A stretch of 64,000 nucleotides of DNA from Microbulbifer variabilis ATCC 700307. Lineage in GTDB: Bacteria > Pseudomonadota > Gammaproteobacteria > Pseudomonadales > Cellvibrionaceae. The notes under the pieces are model-generated. The model worked only from the letters and a program-made list of their open reading frames with translations, did no database searches and was not told the origin of the DNA. Shown piece after piece: positions 47,041-56,449 of the stretch. Position 1 is the first letter of the stretch. Every line of letters begins with the position of its first letter. The position numbers were made by a program, and so were the translations under genes. The stretch lies in assembly GCF_000380565.1 (NCBI RefSeq), contig NZ_AQYJ01000025.1:248001-312000 (forward strand). The letters are read 5' to 3'.

Positions 47041-48210
47041 GTGGCGGACAGCTCTCTCTTCCAGTCTTTCTTTCTAATTTTTAGTGGCGCGGCGATATTC
47101 GCCACCCTGGCTCTCTTCGGCCGCCAGCCGCTATTGGTCGCCTATATCGCCCTGGGTGTACTGCTCGGGCCCTCCGGGCTTGCAGTGATTGATAACCTGC
47201 GTCTGCTTTCTGATATGTCCAGCGTGGGCATTATATTTTTGCTGTTCCTGCTTGGATTAGACATGCAGCCACAGGCCCTGATCTCAGTACTGCGCAAAGC
47301 TACCTTCGTTGGAATTGTGAGTTGCGCAATCTTTCTCGGACTGGGCTTTTGTATCGGTGAGCTATTTGGTTTTACCACCACAGAGAGCTGGGTAATCGGC
47401 ATGGCCCTGATGTTTTCCAGCACCATTATCGGTATCAAGCTACTGCCCACAACAGTACTGCACCATAAACACTTGGGTGAGTTGATGGTGGGGCTGCTAC
47501 TTTTCCAGGATTTTGTCGCCATCGTCTGCTTAATGATCCTGCTCAGCGACAGCACCGGGGATATGCATCTGGGACAAATTGCACTCTCTTTTGGCTCACT
47601 GCCTCTGATGGTGCTATTCGCCTGGGTAGTTGTGAAATATCTTTTACTACCGCTGTTCAGCCGTTTCGATCGATTCCACGAGTATATTTTCCTGATGGCC
47701 CTGGGCTGGTGCATGGGGATGGCTGAGCTGGGGGAGTCACTAGGGTTATCGCGAGAAATTGGTGCCTTTATTGCCGGTATTACTCTTGCTGCCAGCCGGA
47801 TTTCCCAATATATCGCCCTAAACCTGAAACCATTACGGGACTTCTTTCTAATCCTATTCTTTTTCAGCCTTGGGGCTCAATTCAAACTGGCCATGCTGCC
47901 GGAAATCCTGGTGCCGGCAATAGTCACTGCTACGGTAGTTTTATTGGCAAAACCGGTGATTTTCCGCTATTTGCTGGGCAACCAGAGCGAGCTTAAAGTT
48001 CTGGCCTGGGATATTGGCTTCCGCCTGGGGCAAATCAGCGAGTTTTCCCTACTCATCGCCTTACTTGCCTATAGCCAGAACCTAATCGGCAGCGCTGCCT
48101 CTCACTTAATTCAGGCTACGGCAATTATTACCTTCCTGGTTTCCTCTTATATCGTGGTGATGAATTTTCCCAATCCCATCGCAATCAAAGACGAGCTGCG
48201 CAGGGATTAA
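47041..48210 (+). CDS. Cation:proton antiporter (CPA2/KefB-like, membrane domain only)
   Basis: 389 residues with about 12 helices. G-V-L-L-G-P-S-G-L motif, F-L-L-F-L-L-G-L-D (Gly-Leu-Asp ion-binding region) and F-Q-D-F-V-A-I. GTG start at 47041. The cytosolic RCK/TrkA-N domain typical of KefB/C is absent, so it belongs to the short CPA2 type that exchanges K+ or Na+ for H+. Stands alone, convergent with RND operon 2. Confidence 0.9.
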   Translation: MADSSLFQSFFLIFSGAAIFATLALFGRQPLLVAYIALGVLLGPSGLAVIDNLRLLSDMSSVGIIFLLFLLGLDMQPQALISVLRKATFVGIVSCAIFLGLGFCIGELFGFTTTESWVIGMALMFSSTIIGIKLLPTTVLHHKHLGELMVGLLLFQDFVAIVCLMILLSDSTGDMHLGQIALSFGSLPLMVLFAWVVVKYLLLPLFSRFDRFHEYIFLMALGWCMGMAELGESLGLSREIGAFIAGITLAASRISQYIALNLKPLRDFFLILFFFSLGAQFKLAMLPEILVPAIVTATVVLLAKPVIFRYLLGNQSELKVLAWDIGFRLGQISEFSLLIALLAYSQNLIGSAASHLIQATAIITFLVSSYIVVMNFPNPIAIKDELRRD

Positions 48211-48231
48211 CCTTGAGCAGCTGGCTTGTAT

Positions 48232-51200
48232 TTAATTTCCGGCTCGAGCAGTGCCAGTAAATGACTCAAGGGCGTTTTTCAGGGCGCTAAATAGACGGGG
48301 GATGTCTTTCCCAAACATCAGGTACAAGCAGGGCACCAATAAAAGTGAAATGGCCGTAGCTGCAAGGATTCCATAGCCCAGGGAAATGGCCATTGGAATC
48401 ATAAATTTCGCCTGTACCGAGGTTTCAAAAATCATCGGCATTAAGCCACAGAAAGTGGTTACCGTGGTTAAAACAATCGGTCGGAAACGGCGCGCTGCCG
48501 CACGCTTGATTGCAGTCTCAACATCAACGCCTTCCTCTCGCAGGCGATTACTGTACTCGATCATTACCAGGGTATCGTTAATCACAACACCAGCAAGAGC
48601 GACCATCCCCAACAAGCTCACCATGCTCATGCCATACCCCATGACCAAGTGCCCCAGGATTGCACCAATAACCCCAAAGGGAATCGCCACCATCACAATT
48701 AATGGCTGCATATAGCTTTTCAAGGGAATTGCCAGCAACAGATAAAGCACAGCCATAGCCAGCAGGAATGTCAGGCCAAGGGAAGCGAGCCCTTCGCGCT
48801 CATCCGCCTGACGCCCTTCGTACGAAATAGTAAGACCGGGAAATTCTGCTTGCAGCTGCGGAATAACACTGCGATCCAGCTCATTGATGACCAATGCCGC
48901 CTGATCGCTGGGCTCTACATTGGCAGAGGCAGTCAGCACCCGGCGCCCAGCACGACGGTTAATAGTTGCATAAGCGCGCCCCTTATCGATAACCACGAGA
49001 TCCGTAAGAGGCATCCATAGGCCGCTGCCCGCGCGAATCATAATGTTATTGACGTCATCCATACTGACACGCTCGCTCTCCGGCAAACGCACCATGACCT
49101 TGACCTGATCTCGGCCGCGCTGTTGCCGCAGCGCCTCATCACCATAGAGAGCCGCACGTATCTGCCGGCCAATCTCCTCAGCCGACAAGCCCAGACTCTT
49201 GGCGGTTTCAGTAAGCGTCAGGTCAAGCTGGGTTTTTCCCAGGGTAACGCCCGCATCGATATCGCTGACATTGGGAAATTTTGCCAGCTCGGCACCCAAT
49301 CGCGCCGCCGCCTGATCCAGGACTGCTGTATCGATATGGCGCAGCTCAACCGTGAGAGAAGAACCTGCGCCGGGCCCTCCCCGATCGGAGGCCGTAGTCG
49401 CACTTAAAGCTCCGGCAATTACACCAACTTCTTTCCGCCAGGCACGGACAAACTCACCGGTGGAAAATTCTCGCTGATCCGATGGCACGAAGAAAAAGTC
49501 CACCTGGACTGAGTCATCTCCCATCAAACCGCGATTACCGAGAAATACAGCGTCGCGATCGTATTGCTCCAGAACCTTGTTGCCACCGGCAATAATCTGG
49601 GATCTGGCTTTCTCTAGCTGGTGTTGCGCTGTTCCCGTGGGGAAAGTCACCGCAAAGCGACCGGAATCCCGCTCTACCCTGGGCATCAACGTAAAGCCCA
49701 TACGACCACTGGCGGCATAGCCACCAACTACCAGCAGCGTGGAAATGGCAATAGCGATAGTGGTGTATCGGTGTCGCACACAGGCTTCAAGCAACGGGCG
49801 GAATCGCTCCTGTACAAATCGATCCAGGCCACGAGCCAATCTCTCCTGGCGGGCTGCAAAACGTTGCGCCCGCGGACTTTTATAGCCTCGGCGCGAATGG
49901 GCCAGATGCGCGGGAAGAATAAACAGTGCTTCAACCCAGGAGATAATAAATACCGATCCCACAACGAAGGGAATAACGCCAAAGATTTTGCCCATAAATC
50001 CAGGCAGCGCCATCAACGGGATAAAAGCGACAATATTGGTGAGGATGGCGAATGTCAGGGGAACGGCCACCTGCCTGGCACCAGCAATTGCCGCCTGTAA
50101 ATTGCTATAACCCTTCTGGCGCCACTCGTGAATATTTTCGCCGGCAATAATTGCATCATCCACCACAATACCCAGGGCGATGATAAAGGCGAACATACTC
50201 ACCATACTGATAGAAATATCCAACCCGGGCAGGAAAAGCAACGCGCCGAGGAAACTAATTGGAATACCCAGTGTTACCCAGAAAGCCAGGCGCAATTCCA
50301 GGAAAGCCCCAAGTACAACAAAAACCAGCAACAAACCGATAAAGCCGTTTTTTAGTAACAGCGATAAGCGCTCCTTAAAAATCTCGGAATCATCATCGCG
50401 GATAGTGAGGCTCACTCCCTGCGGCAACGACGCCCGAACCTCATCAATAACTTCCCTTGCAGCATCGCTCACACTCAGTGGAGTCTGGTCTCCCACCCGA
50501 TAAATTTTGATACCAACGGCCGGCTCACCGTTAAACACCATATTGCGGGCCTCATCCTCGAGGGCATCGCTGACAGTAGCGATATCACGCAAATAAACCG
50601 CGCCACCGCCACCACCCTGGGTAACAACAATATCGCCAAATTCCCGCGCCCAATCACGCCGTTCGGTAACCCGCACCAGAATTTCACCGGCATCGGTTTT
50701 AACACTACCGGTGGGAATATCCACTGCAGCGTTTTGAACAATTGTGGCCACCTGGGCCAGGGTCAGGTCATAGCGGCGCAGGTCGTCACGGCGTATTTCC
50801 ACCGCCACTTCCAAATCGCGGACGCCCTGGGCCTCCAGCTGGGTTATGCCACTGTGGGCCTCCAATTTGTCATATACCTGCATGGCAAGTGCGCGCAGGC
50901 TCCGCTCATCCAGGTTGCCATGGAGGACCAGATCCAATACATCGCGCTTGCGTTCGGCCAGGTTCACCTGGGGCCGCTCAATATCGGCGGGAAATGTCGT
51001 TACCGAATCGATCGCCTGTTGGATATTTTGATAGACAAGATTGGCGTCGGCATCACCTTCCAGCTCCAGGTTGAGTACGGCAGAGCCTTCCCGGGCACTG
51101 CCACGCATCTCCTTAATACCCACCAAGCCCTGCACCGCCTGCTCGGCCGCTACCAGCACCCCGCGTTCAACTTCCTCCGGACTGGCGCCAGGATAAGAAA

Positions 51201-51387
51201 TGGAAACGCTGACCAAGTCCAAACTGAATTCAGGAAAAACCTCTTTCTTGACGATCACGGAAAATATCAGCCCGCCGACAAGAAACACCAGCATCAGCAA
51301 ATTTGCGGTGACATGATTTCGCGCCATCCAGGCGATGGCGCCCGTTTTGGTATCGATATCTCCGTCTTCCACTCTCAGCTCATTCAT
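48232..51387 (-). CDS. RND efflux pump inner-membrane permease (HAE1 family), operon 2
   Basis: 1051 residues from the ATG at 51387, which overlaps the MFP stop by 8 bases; an upstream in-frame start at 51444 is deeper inside the MFP gene. Helix 1 A-R-N-H-V-T-A-N-L-L-M-L-V-F; F-S-V-I-V-K-K-E-V-F-P-E-F; TM4 G-I-V-V-D-D-A-I-I-A-G-E-N; late block S-M-V-S-L-L-G-M-V-A-L-A-G-V-V-I-N-D-T. Proton-relay Asp pair present. Third gene of OMF-MFP-RND, a complete tripartite set. Paralogous to operon 1 but clearly distinct. Substrate unknown. Confidence 0.95.
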   Translation of the reverse strand: MNELRVEDGDIDTKTGAIAWMARNHVTANLLMLVFLVGGLIFSVIVKKEVFPEFSLDLVSVSISYPGASPEEVERGVLVAAEQAVQGLVGIKEMRGSAREGSAVLNLELEGDADANLVYQNIQQAIDSVTTFPADIERPQVNLAERKRDVLDLVLHGNLDERSLRALAMQVYDKLEAHSGITQLEAQGVRDLEVAVEIRRDDLRRYDLTLAQVATIVQNAAVDIPTGSVKTDAGEILVRVTERRDWAREFGDIVVTQGGGGGAVYLRDIATVSDALEDEARNMVFNGEPAVGIKIYRVGDQTPLSVSDAAREVIDEVRASLPQGVSLTIRDDDSEIFKERLSLLLKNGFIGLLLVFVVLGAFLELRLAFWVTLGIPISFLGALLFLPGLDISISMVSMFAFIIALGIVVDDAIIAGENIHEWRQKGYSNLQAAIAGARQVAVPLTFAILTNIVAFIPLMALPGFMGKIFGVIPFVVGSVFIISWVEALFILPAHLAHSRRGYKSPRAQRFAARQERLARGLDRFVQERFRPLLEACVRHRYTTIAIAISTLLVVGGYAASGRMGFTLMPRVERDSGRFAVTFPTGTAQHQLEKARSQIIAGGNKVLEQYDRDAVFLGNRGLMGDDSVQVDFFFVPSDQREFSTGEFVRAWRKEVGVIAGALSATTASDRGGPGAGSSLTVELRHIDTAVLDQAAARLGAELAKFPNVSDIDAGVTLGKTQLDLTLTETAKSLGLSAEEIGRQIRAALYGDEALRQQRGRDQVKVMVRLPESERVSMDDVNNIMIRAGSGLWMPLTDLVVIDKGRAYATINRRAGRRVLTASANVEPSDQAALVINELDRSVIPQLQAEFPGLTISYEGRQADEREGLASLGLTFLLAMAVLYLLLAIPLKSYMQPLIVMVAIPFGVIGAILGHLVMGYGMSMVSLLGMVALAGVVINDTLVMIEYSNRLREEGVDVETAIKRAAARRFRPIVLTTVTTFCGLMPMIFETSVQAKFMIPMAISLGYGILAATAISLLLVPCLYLMFGKDIPRLFSALKNALESFTGTARAGN

Positions 51388-52609
51388 TCGCGCCTCCGCC
51401 ACGAGGGCCTTTTCTAGTGGAATTTTCGGCTGAGGCCGCTGCATCTGCCGGTGGCAGGCGGGACAGGTTAATCTCTCCAGCGATCCGCACGGGCATTCCC
51501 TCGGTCACTGTAATCAGGCGCGTAGTCACCAGAGTTTCACCGCCACTGAGACCTTTCTCCAGTACTGCGTAATCCCCGCTGGTATAAGCCACTTCAACCG
51601 GCAAAACCGCAGTGCGGTTATTCCGCACTACCCATACGTTATCGCCGTCCTGTAGTGCGCTTAATGGAATCCGCACACGCTCCTGCGCACTTTGGGAAAC
51701 AATCTCGACCCGCGCGAGATCATTCAGTAACAACTGGGGCTGCGATGGGTCCTGAACAGATAGCGGGTCGTCTAATTCCACCAACACACTGGCAAGCCTG
51801 CCCTGCTCTTCCAACACTGGAATCACGCGAACGAATTCACCACGACGATAAATACCTGCGGGCCATTGGCTGCCATAAATACGCACTTCAATATCACTGC
51901 TATTCAGGCGATACAGCTGAGAGGCTGGCACTTCCACAGCAATCTGGAAGCGATCGGCACTGGCCAGGCTATAAAGCGTATCCCCGGGAGATACCCGATC
52001 ACCCACATCCACACTGCGACTCACTACAAGTGCATCGAAAGGCGCTCGGACCTGAGTGAGACGGAGGTTGCGCTGGGCAAGTGCGACATCGGCCTCTGCA
52101 GCCTCCACGCCAGCCTCGGCAGCGGCCTGCTGGGGTTCACGTAGCACCAGTGCGCGGTCGGCATCTGAGAGAGTTGTGCCAAGCAGCTCATATTCCTCCA
52201 AAGCCACCTGCTGCTGGCCACGCTCCTGCTGGAGTTCCGCTCGGCTTTTGGCAAGGGTACTTTGAGCAGTTTTTAGCGCCAGCTGATAGGGTTCCTGCTC
52301 TATACGAAGCAGCACCTTACCTTTTGGCAGAACCGCACCTGGCCCCAGATCGTAATCAAGCCATTCAACCTGTCCATCCACCTGCGGTTCCAGCTCCGCC
52401 TGTTCGCGCGCCGCCACTGTTCCCAGGGCACTCAGGGTAAAAGAAAAATGCCCCTGCTCTGCCAGGGCAACATCCACCGCCGGTGCTGACACCTTGCGCT
52501 CACCACGTCCCACGGTGGGTTTCTCACGGATCAACCAGCTGGAAAGCAAAAATGCCAAAACCAGCAAAACTACAGGCATCAGCAAGCGCCAATTGAATTT
52601 ATTCAGCAT
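51380..52609 (-). CDS. RND efflux periplasmic adaptor (MFP), operon 2
   Basis: 409 residues. N-terminal anchor (about 9-27), first lipoyl half (L-E-P-Q-V-D-G-Q-V-E-W), coiled-coil hairpin (about 115-190), second half R-A-P-F-D-A-L-V-V-S-R-S-V-D-V-G-D-R-V and a beta-barrel. The ATG at 52609 shares one base with the stop of the OM-factor gene (TAATG), indicating coupled translation. Confidence 0.93.
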   Translation of the reverse strand: MLNKFNWRLLMPVVLLVLAFLLSSWLIREKPTVGRGERKVSAPAVDVALAEQGHFSFTLSALGTVAAREQAELEPQVDGQVEWLDYDLGPGAVLPKGKVLLRIEQEPYQLALKTAQSTLAKSRAELQQERGQQQVALEEYELLGTTLSDADRALVLREPQQAAAEAGVEAAEADVALAQRNLRLTQVRAPFDALVVSRSVDVGDRVSPGDTLYSLASADRFQIAVEVPASQLYRLNSSDIEVRIYGSQWPAGIYRRGEFVRVIPVLEEQGRLASVLVELDDPLSVQDPSQPQLLLNDLARVEIVSQSAQERVRIPLSALQDGDNVWVVRNNRTAVLPVEVAYTSGDYAVLEKGLSGGETLVTTRLITVTEGMPVRIAGEINLSRLPPADAAASAENSTRKGPRGGGANE

Positions 52610-54045
52610 TAAGAATTTCCCTCCAGGTACAGCTCCAGATCCACTGGCTCAGGTACGGGGAGGTCCTCCTGAGGAAGCCCCCCGGAAAGTGCGCGGTAAA
52701 GTGTCACTCGGTTTTCAATCAACTGGCGTTCAGCGGAAAGCACCTCACGCGCCAGATTTTGGTAATCGGTCGTCGCAGTTAGAACATTGAGGAAGTCCAC
52801 AGTGCCATTGATATAGGCGCGACTGCGCCGCTGGGCAATCAATTCCGACAGGCGCTCACGCTCCCGCAGGTGCCCAAGCTCCTGTTCAATGGCGCGCTCG
52901 CGAATTAAGGCCTGTTCAACTTCTGATAGCGCTTCATTCACCGTACTGCGATACAGCGCCCAGCTCTCCTGCAAGACCGCACCCTGCTGATCTCGCTTGG
53001 AAGCCAGTGCCCCACCATCAAAAATGATACCCTCAATAGACGCGGCAATCGCAATCAGCCAGTTCTCGGTAATATCGCTTATCAGACTGGTGCCATTACT
53101 GGCGACAGCGGACAAACTGAGCACAGGAAGCCGATCCGCCCAGGACTGGTCCGCCAAGTGGTAATCCTGAAGCAGGTTGCGCTGGGCCTCACGCACATCC
53201 GGGCGGCGCAACAATAACTGGGAGGGAATACCGGTATCCGGCAGTCCTGGCAATACAGGCAAGCTTGCCACCTCTTGGATATAGCCTTCCAATTGGGGCT
53301 CATTGGTCCCAAGCAGAGCAGCTAACTGTACCTTGAGCGTTTCGATATCGGATTCGGTCTGTTCCAGTTCCTGCTCAGACCCCTGAACAAGCTGGCGTTG
53401 CTGCAACACATCGGCAGCATCTGTGACACCGCGACCAAATCGCAACTCCAATACCTTCAAACTCTTGCGATTGGTCTCAAGTTGCTGCTCCAGCAAATCG
53501 CGCTGCCCCCACTGCTCGCGCAGCTGTAACCAGGTAGCAGACACTTCAGAAGCCAAACTGAGAGCCGCAGTCTGAAGGTTTTGTTCCTGTGCCAGGAAGC
53601 CCGCCTCAGCAGCACTGGCACCGGAGCGTACGCGCCCCCACAAATCCACTTCATAACTGGCAGCGATACGGGTGCTCCAGCTGTTGCCCTCGTTAGACGG
53701 GTCAGTAAATTCCCCGGATGAATAGCGCTGCTCGGTATTTTCCACCTGGGCGGTCACACTGGGCCAGAATCCCGAGCGCGCTCCCCGGGCCGCGGCGGCA
53801 GCTTGCTCAAGGCGCCAGTAACTGGCCTGCAGGCTCGGATTGTCCTGCAGGGCCAAGTGAACCAGTTGATCTAATTGGGGGTCATTAAAACTACGCCACC
53901 AGCGCGATTCCGGAGCCACACTGCCGGAAGCACCAAAAGTTTGCGGCAGCCCTAAAATTTCCTGCGATTGAGGGGGTTCGACAGGTTGCGAAGAACAGCT
54001 GGCAAGCAAGGGAATACAAATTGCCAAAACGCGGTAAAAGCACAA
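52609..54045 (-). CDS. Outer-membrane efflux lipoprotein (OprM/NodT family)
   Basis: 478 residues. Lipobox L-L-A-S-C (Cys about 16) after a short signal sequence. Two OEP repeats: first D-P-Q-L-D-Q-L-V-H-L-A-L-Q-D-N-P-S-L-Q, then L-R-R-P-D-V-R-E-A-Q-R-N-L. Trimeric TolC-like channel for the pump of operon 2, and perhaps also for operon 1, which lacks one. Start TTG at 54045 with no clear RBS; a later TTG (residue 7) is a less likely alternative, since the signal peptide would become too short. Confidence 0.92.
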   Translation of the reverse strand: MCFYRVLAICIPLLASCSSQPVEPPQSQEILGLPQTFGASGSVAPESRWWRSFNDPQLDQLVHLALQDNPSLQASYWRLEQAAAAARGARSGFWPSVTAQVENTEQRYSSGEFTDPSNEGNSWSTRIAASYEVDLWGRVRSGASAAEAGFLAQEQNLQTAALSLASEVSATWLQLREQWGQRDLLEQQLETNRKSLKVLELRFGRGVTDAADVLQQRQLVQGSEQELEQTESDIETLKVQLAALLGTNEPQLEGYIQEVASLPVLPGLPDTGIPSQLLLRRPDVREAQRNLLQDYHLADQSWADRLPVLSLSAVASNGTSLISDITENWLIAIAASIEGIIFDGGALASKRDQQGAVLQESWALYRSTVNEALSEVEQALIRERAIEQELGHLRERERLSELIAQRRSRAYINGTVDFLNVLTATTDYQNLAREVLSAERQLIENRVTLYRALSGGLPQEDLPVPEPVDLELYLEGNS

Positions 54046-54365
54046 GGAATATCACCGAAAAAGAGTTTTAAGCCATTAAAAGTAGAGATTTATTGCGTGC
54101 ATTATCTCCCCGAAAAAATGCCCGGCAAGGCGTTTTACTCTTGTTTACAAACCGCGGGGAAAATCCTGTGAAATTTTGCCGTCCGTAAGAGTGCCCCAAC
54201 GCAACTACTTAGGTATGATGCGCCACACTAAACTGAATGGTCACCGGGATTTGCCGCGGGATTCTTCGATAGTCCCCATGACAATCGGTGTTGGCCAGGC
54301 ATCCATTAAGCCTGACCAGCTGGACATCCGGTGCAGATTAATAACGGAAGTAGAAGAGACAAGCC
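54046..54365. other. Divergent promoter region between efflux operon 2 and gcdH
   Basis: 320 bases. A TATGAT -10-like hexamer at 54214-54219 could serve gcdH but has no good -35. No repressor gene or palindrome for the efflux operon seen. Confidence 0.35.
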
Positions 54366-55550
54366 ATGAGTAAACATCAGCCCCTCGCCCATTGGGACGA
54401 CATTTTGCTGCTGGACCAGCAGCTGACCGACGAAGAGCGTATGGTGCGCGACGCCGCGCGCGAGTACTGCCAGGACAAGCTGATGCCCAGAGTCCTCGAG
54501 GCAAACCGCCACGAAATCTTTGACCGGGAAATCATGAGCGAAATGGGTCAACTTGGTCTGCTCGGTTCCACGATCGAGGGCTACGGCTGTGCCGGTCTCA
54601 ACTACGTTTCCTACGGCCTGGTAGCGCGCGAAGTAGAGCGCGTGGACTCCGGTTACCGCTCCGCCATGAGCGTACAGTCCAGCCTGGTTATGCACCCCAT
54701 CTACGCCTATGGCAGCGAAGAGCAAAAGCAAAAGTACCTGCCCAAGCTGGCCACCGGTGAATGGGTTGGCTGCTTTGGCCTGACCGAGCCGGATGCAGGC
54801 TCCGATCCCGGCGGCATGAAAACCCGCGCCAAGAAGGTTGACGGCGGCTACCGCCTGAGCGGTTCCAAGATGTGGATCACCAACAGCCCGATTGCCGATG
54901 TATTCGTAGTCTGGGCAAAAGACGATGAAGACATCATCCGCGGCTTCGTACTGGAAAAAGGTATGGAAGGCCTGTCGGCTCCTAAAATCGAAGGCAAGTT
55001 CTCCCTGCGGGCCTCCATCACTGGTGAAATCGTGATGGATAATGTTTTTGTACCGGAAGAAAACAAATTCCCGGAAATCGGCGGCCTGCGCGGCCCCTTC
55101 GGCTGTCTGAACCGCGCCCGTTACGGTATTTCCTGGGGCGCCATGGGTGCCGGTGAGTTCTGCTGGCACGCCGCTCGCCAGTACGGCCTGGATCGTAAAC
55201 AGTTCAACCGTCCGCTGGCTCAAACCCAACTGTTCCAGAAGAAACTGGCAGACATGCAAACTGAGATCACCCTGGGCTTGCAGGCCTCCCTGCGCGTTGG
55301 CCGCATCATGGACGAGAATAAGCAATTCGACCCCACCATGATCTCCCTGGTGAAGCGCAACAACTGTGGCAAGGCCCTGGAAATCGCCCGTATCTCCCGC
55401 GATATGCACGGCGGCAATGGTATCTCCGACGAGTTCCACGTAATTCGCCACGTGATGAACCTGGAAGCGGTAAACACCTACGAGGGCACCCACGACGTAC
55501 ACGCCCTGATCCTCGGTCGCGCCCAGACCGGGCTACAGGCTTTCGTTTAA
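54366..55550 (+). CDS. gcdH: Glutaryl-CoA dehydrogenase
   Basis: 394 residues of the acyl-CoA dehydrogenase family. Opening [15 protein letters not shown] region [13 protein letters not shown] and W-I-T-N-S-P, catalytic Glu373 in [15 protein letters not shown]-terminal T-G-L-Q-A-F. The Y-E-G-T-x-D-(I/V)-x-x-L-I-x-G-R and [12 protein letters not shown] motifs are those of GCDH, which oxidatively decarboxylates glutaryl-CoA to crotonyl-CoA in lysine/tryptophan breakdown. Codon use is GC-rich and highly biased, suggesting strong expression. Confidence 0.95.
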   Translation: MSKHQPLAHWDDILLLDQQLTDEERMVRDAAREYCQDKLMPRVLEANRHEIFDREIMSEMGQLGLLGSTIEGYGCAGLNYVSYGLVAREVERVDSGYRSAMSVQSSLVMHPIYAYGSEEQKQKYLPKLATGEWVGCFGLTEPDAGSDPGGMKTRAKKVDGGYRLSGSKMWITNSPIADVFVVWAKDDEDIIRGFVLEKGMEGLSAPKIEGKFSLRASITGEIVMDNVFVPEENKFPEIGGLRGPFGCLNRARYGISWGAMGAGEFCWHAARQYGLDRKQFNRPLAQTQLFQKKLADMQTEITLGLQASLRVGRIMDENKQFDPTMISLVKRNNCGKALEIARISRDMHGGNGISDEFHVIRHVMNLEAVNTYEGTHDVHALILGRAQTGLQAFV

Positions 55551-55771
55551 GGCCCGCATACAGGCGCCCCCCAGCACTTGCCGGCGGGTGCGCCAATACC
55601 CGTTTCTCTGCTCTTTCCCGCTTTTTAGCTCGGTATCTCAATATTCGATTTCAATACGGTTCTCTCTGCGTACCAGTTGATTCTGTCACACACTGTCGAC
55701 CCCTCTCTCCCCATGCCAAATAAGGAGTGCTATTCTCCCCTGCTTTGCGAGTCTGTGGATTTAAAGACACT

Positions 55772-56389
55772 ATGGATCAACTGCTGCATTGGTTCGACCT
55801 GATCGGCATAGCGGTATTTGCCTTCAGCGGAGTGCTTGCCGCGGGACACAAACAAATGGACCTGTTCGGCGCCGTAGTACTCGCCTGCGTCACCTCGACG
55901 GGTGGAGGCACCATCCGCGACATCATTCTCAACATCCCGGTTTTCTGGCTACAGGAACCTTACTACCTGTGGATTGCCGTAATCACCGGTGTGGTCAGCT
56001 TTTACCTGATACGCTATTTACAGGTACCCATGCGCCTACTGATGTTTGCCGATGCTATTGGCCTTGCAGTATTTGTGGTGATCGGTACCCAGAAGGGCCT
56101 CGAAATGGGTTATTCCGCCACTATCGCCATAGTAATGGGAATGATGACAGGCACCTTTGGTGGTGTTATCCGCGACGTGCTGTCCGGGGATATTCCCTTG
56201 CTGTTGCGCAGGGAAATATATGCTACTGCAGCCCTCACTGGCGCAGCCGTTTTGGTTGCTTTAGATGCCAATGGCAAACTACCAGGCGATTTGGTGGTGG
56301 CCATTGCAGTGCTTGTCACCCTGTCTATCAGGCTGGCTGCCATACGCTGGAATCTTTCCGCCCCCATAGCCCGGTTTGGTAATCATTGA
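55772..56389 (+). CDS. TRIC/UPF0126 family membrane protein (YicG-like)
   Basis: 205 residues from the ATG at 55772 (M-D-Q-L-L-H-W-F-D). Seven helices in two repeated halves, each with the family Gly-rich motif: T-S-T-G-G-G-T-I-R-D-I-I-L and T-G-T-F-G-G-V-I-R-D-V-L-S-G-D-I-P. Bacterial members are trimeric cation channels or, as for E. coli YicG, glycine transporters. No neighbour points to the substrate. Confidence 0.9.
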   Translation: MDQLLHWFDLIGIAVFAFSGVLAAGHKQMDLFGAVVLACVTSTGGGTIRDIILNIPVFWLQEPYYLWIAVITGVVSFYLIRYLQVPMRLLMFADAIGLAVFVVIGTQKGLEMGYSATIAIVMGMMTGTFGGVIRDVLSGDIPLLLRREIYATAALTGAAVLVALDANGKLPGDLVVAIAVLVTLSIRLAAIRWNLSAPIARFGNH

Positions 56390-56449
56390 CTTTGGCCAAC
56401 TCCGAAACCCAAACATCAGTATTCGACACTGCTCACAGGAATAGACCCA

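Noticed and set aside
54306..55502. 398-codon minus-strand open frame over gcdH
   Set aside because: Complement of a strongly biased codon pattern; the plus-strand gene has full GCDH motifs.
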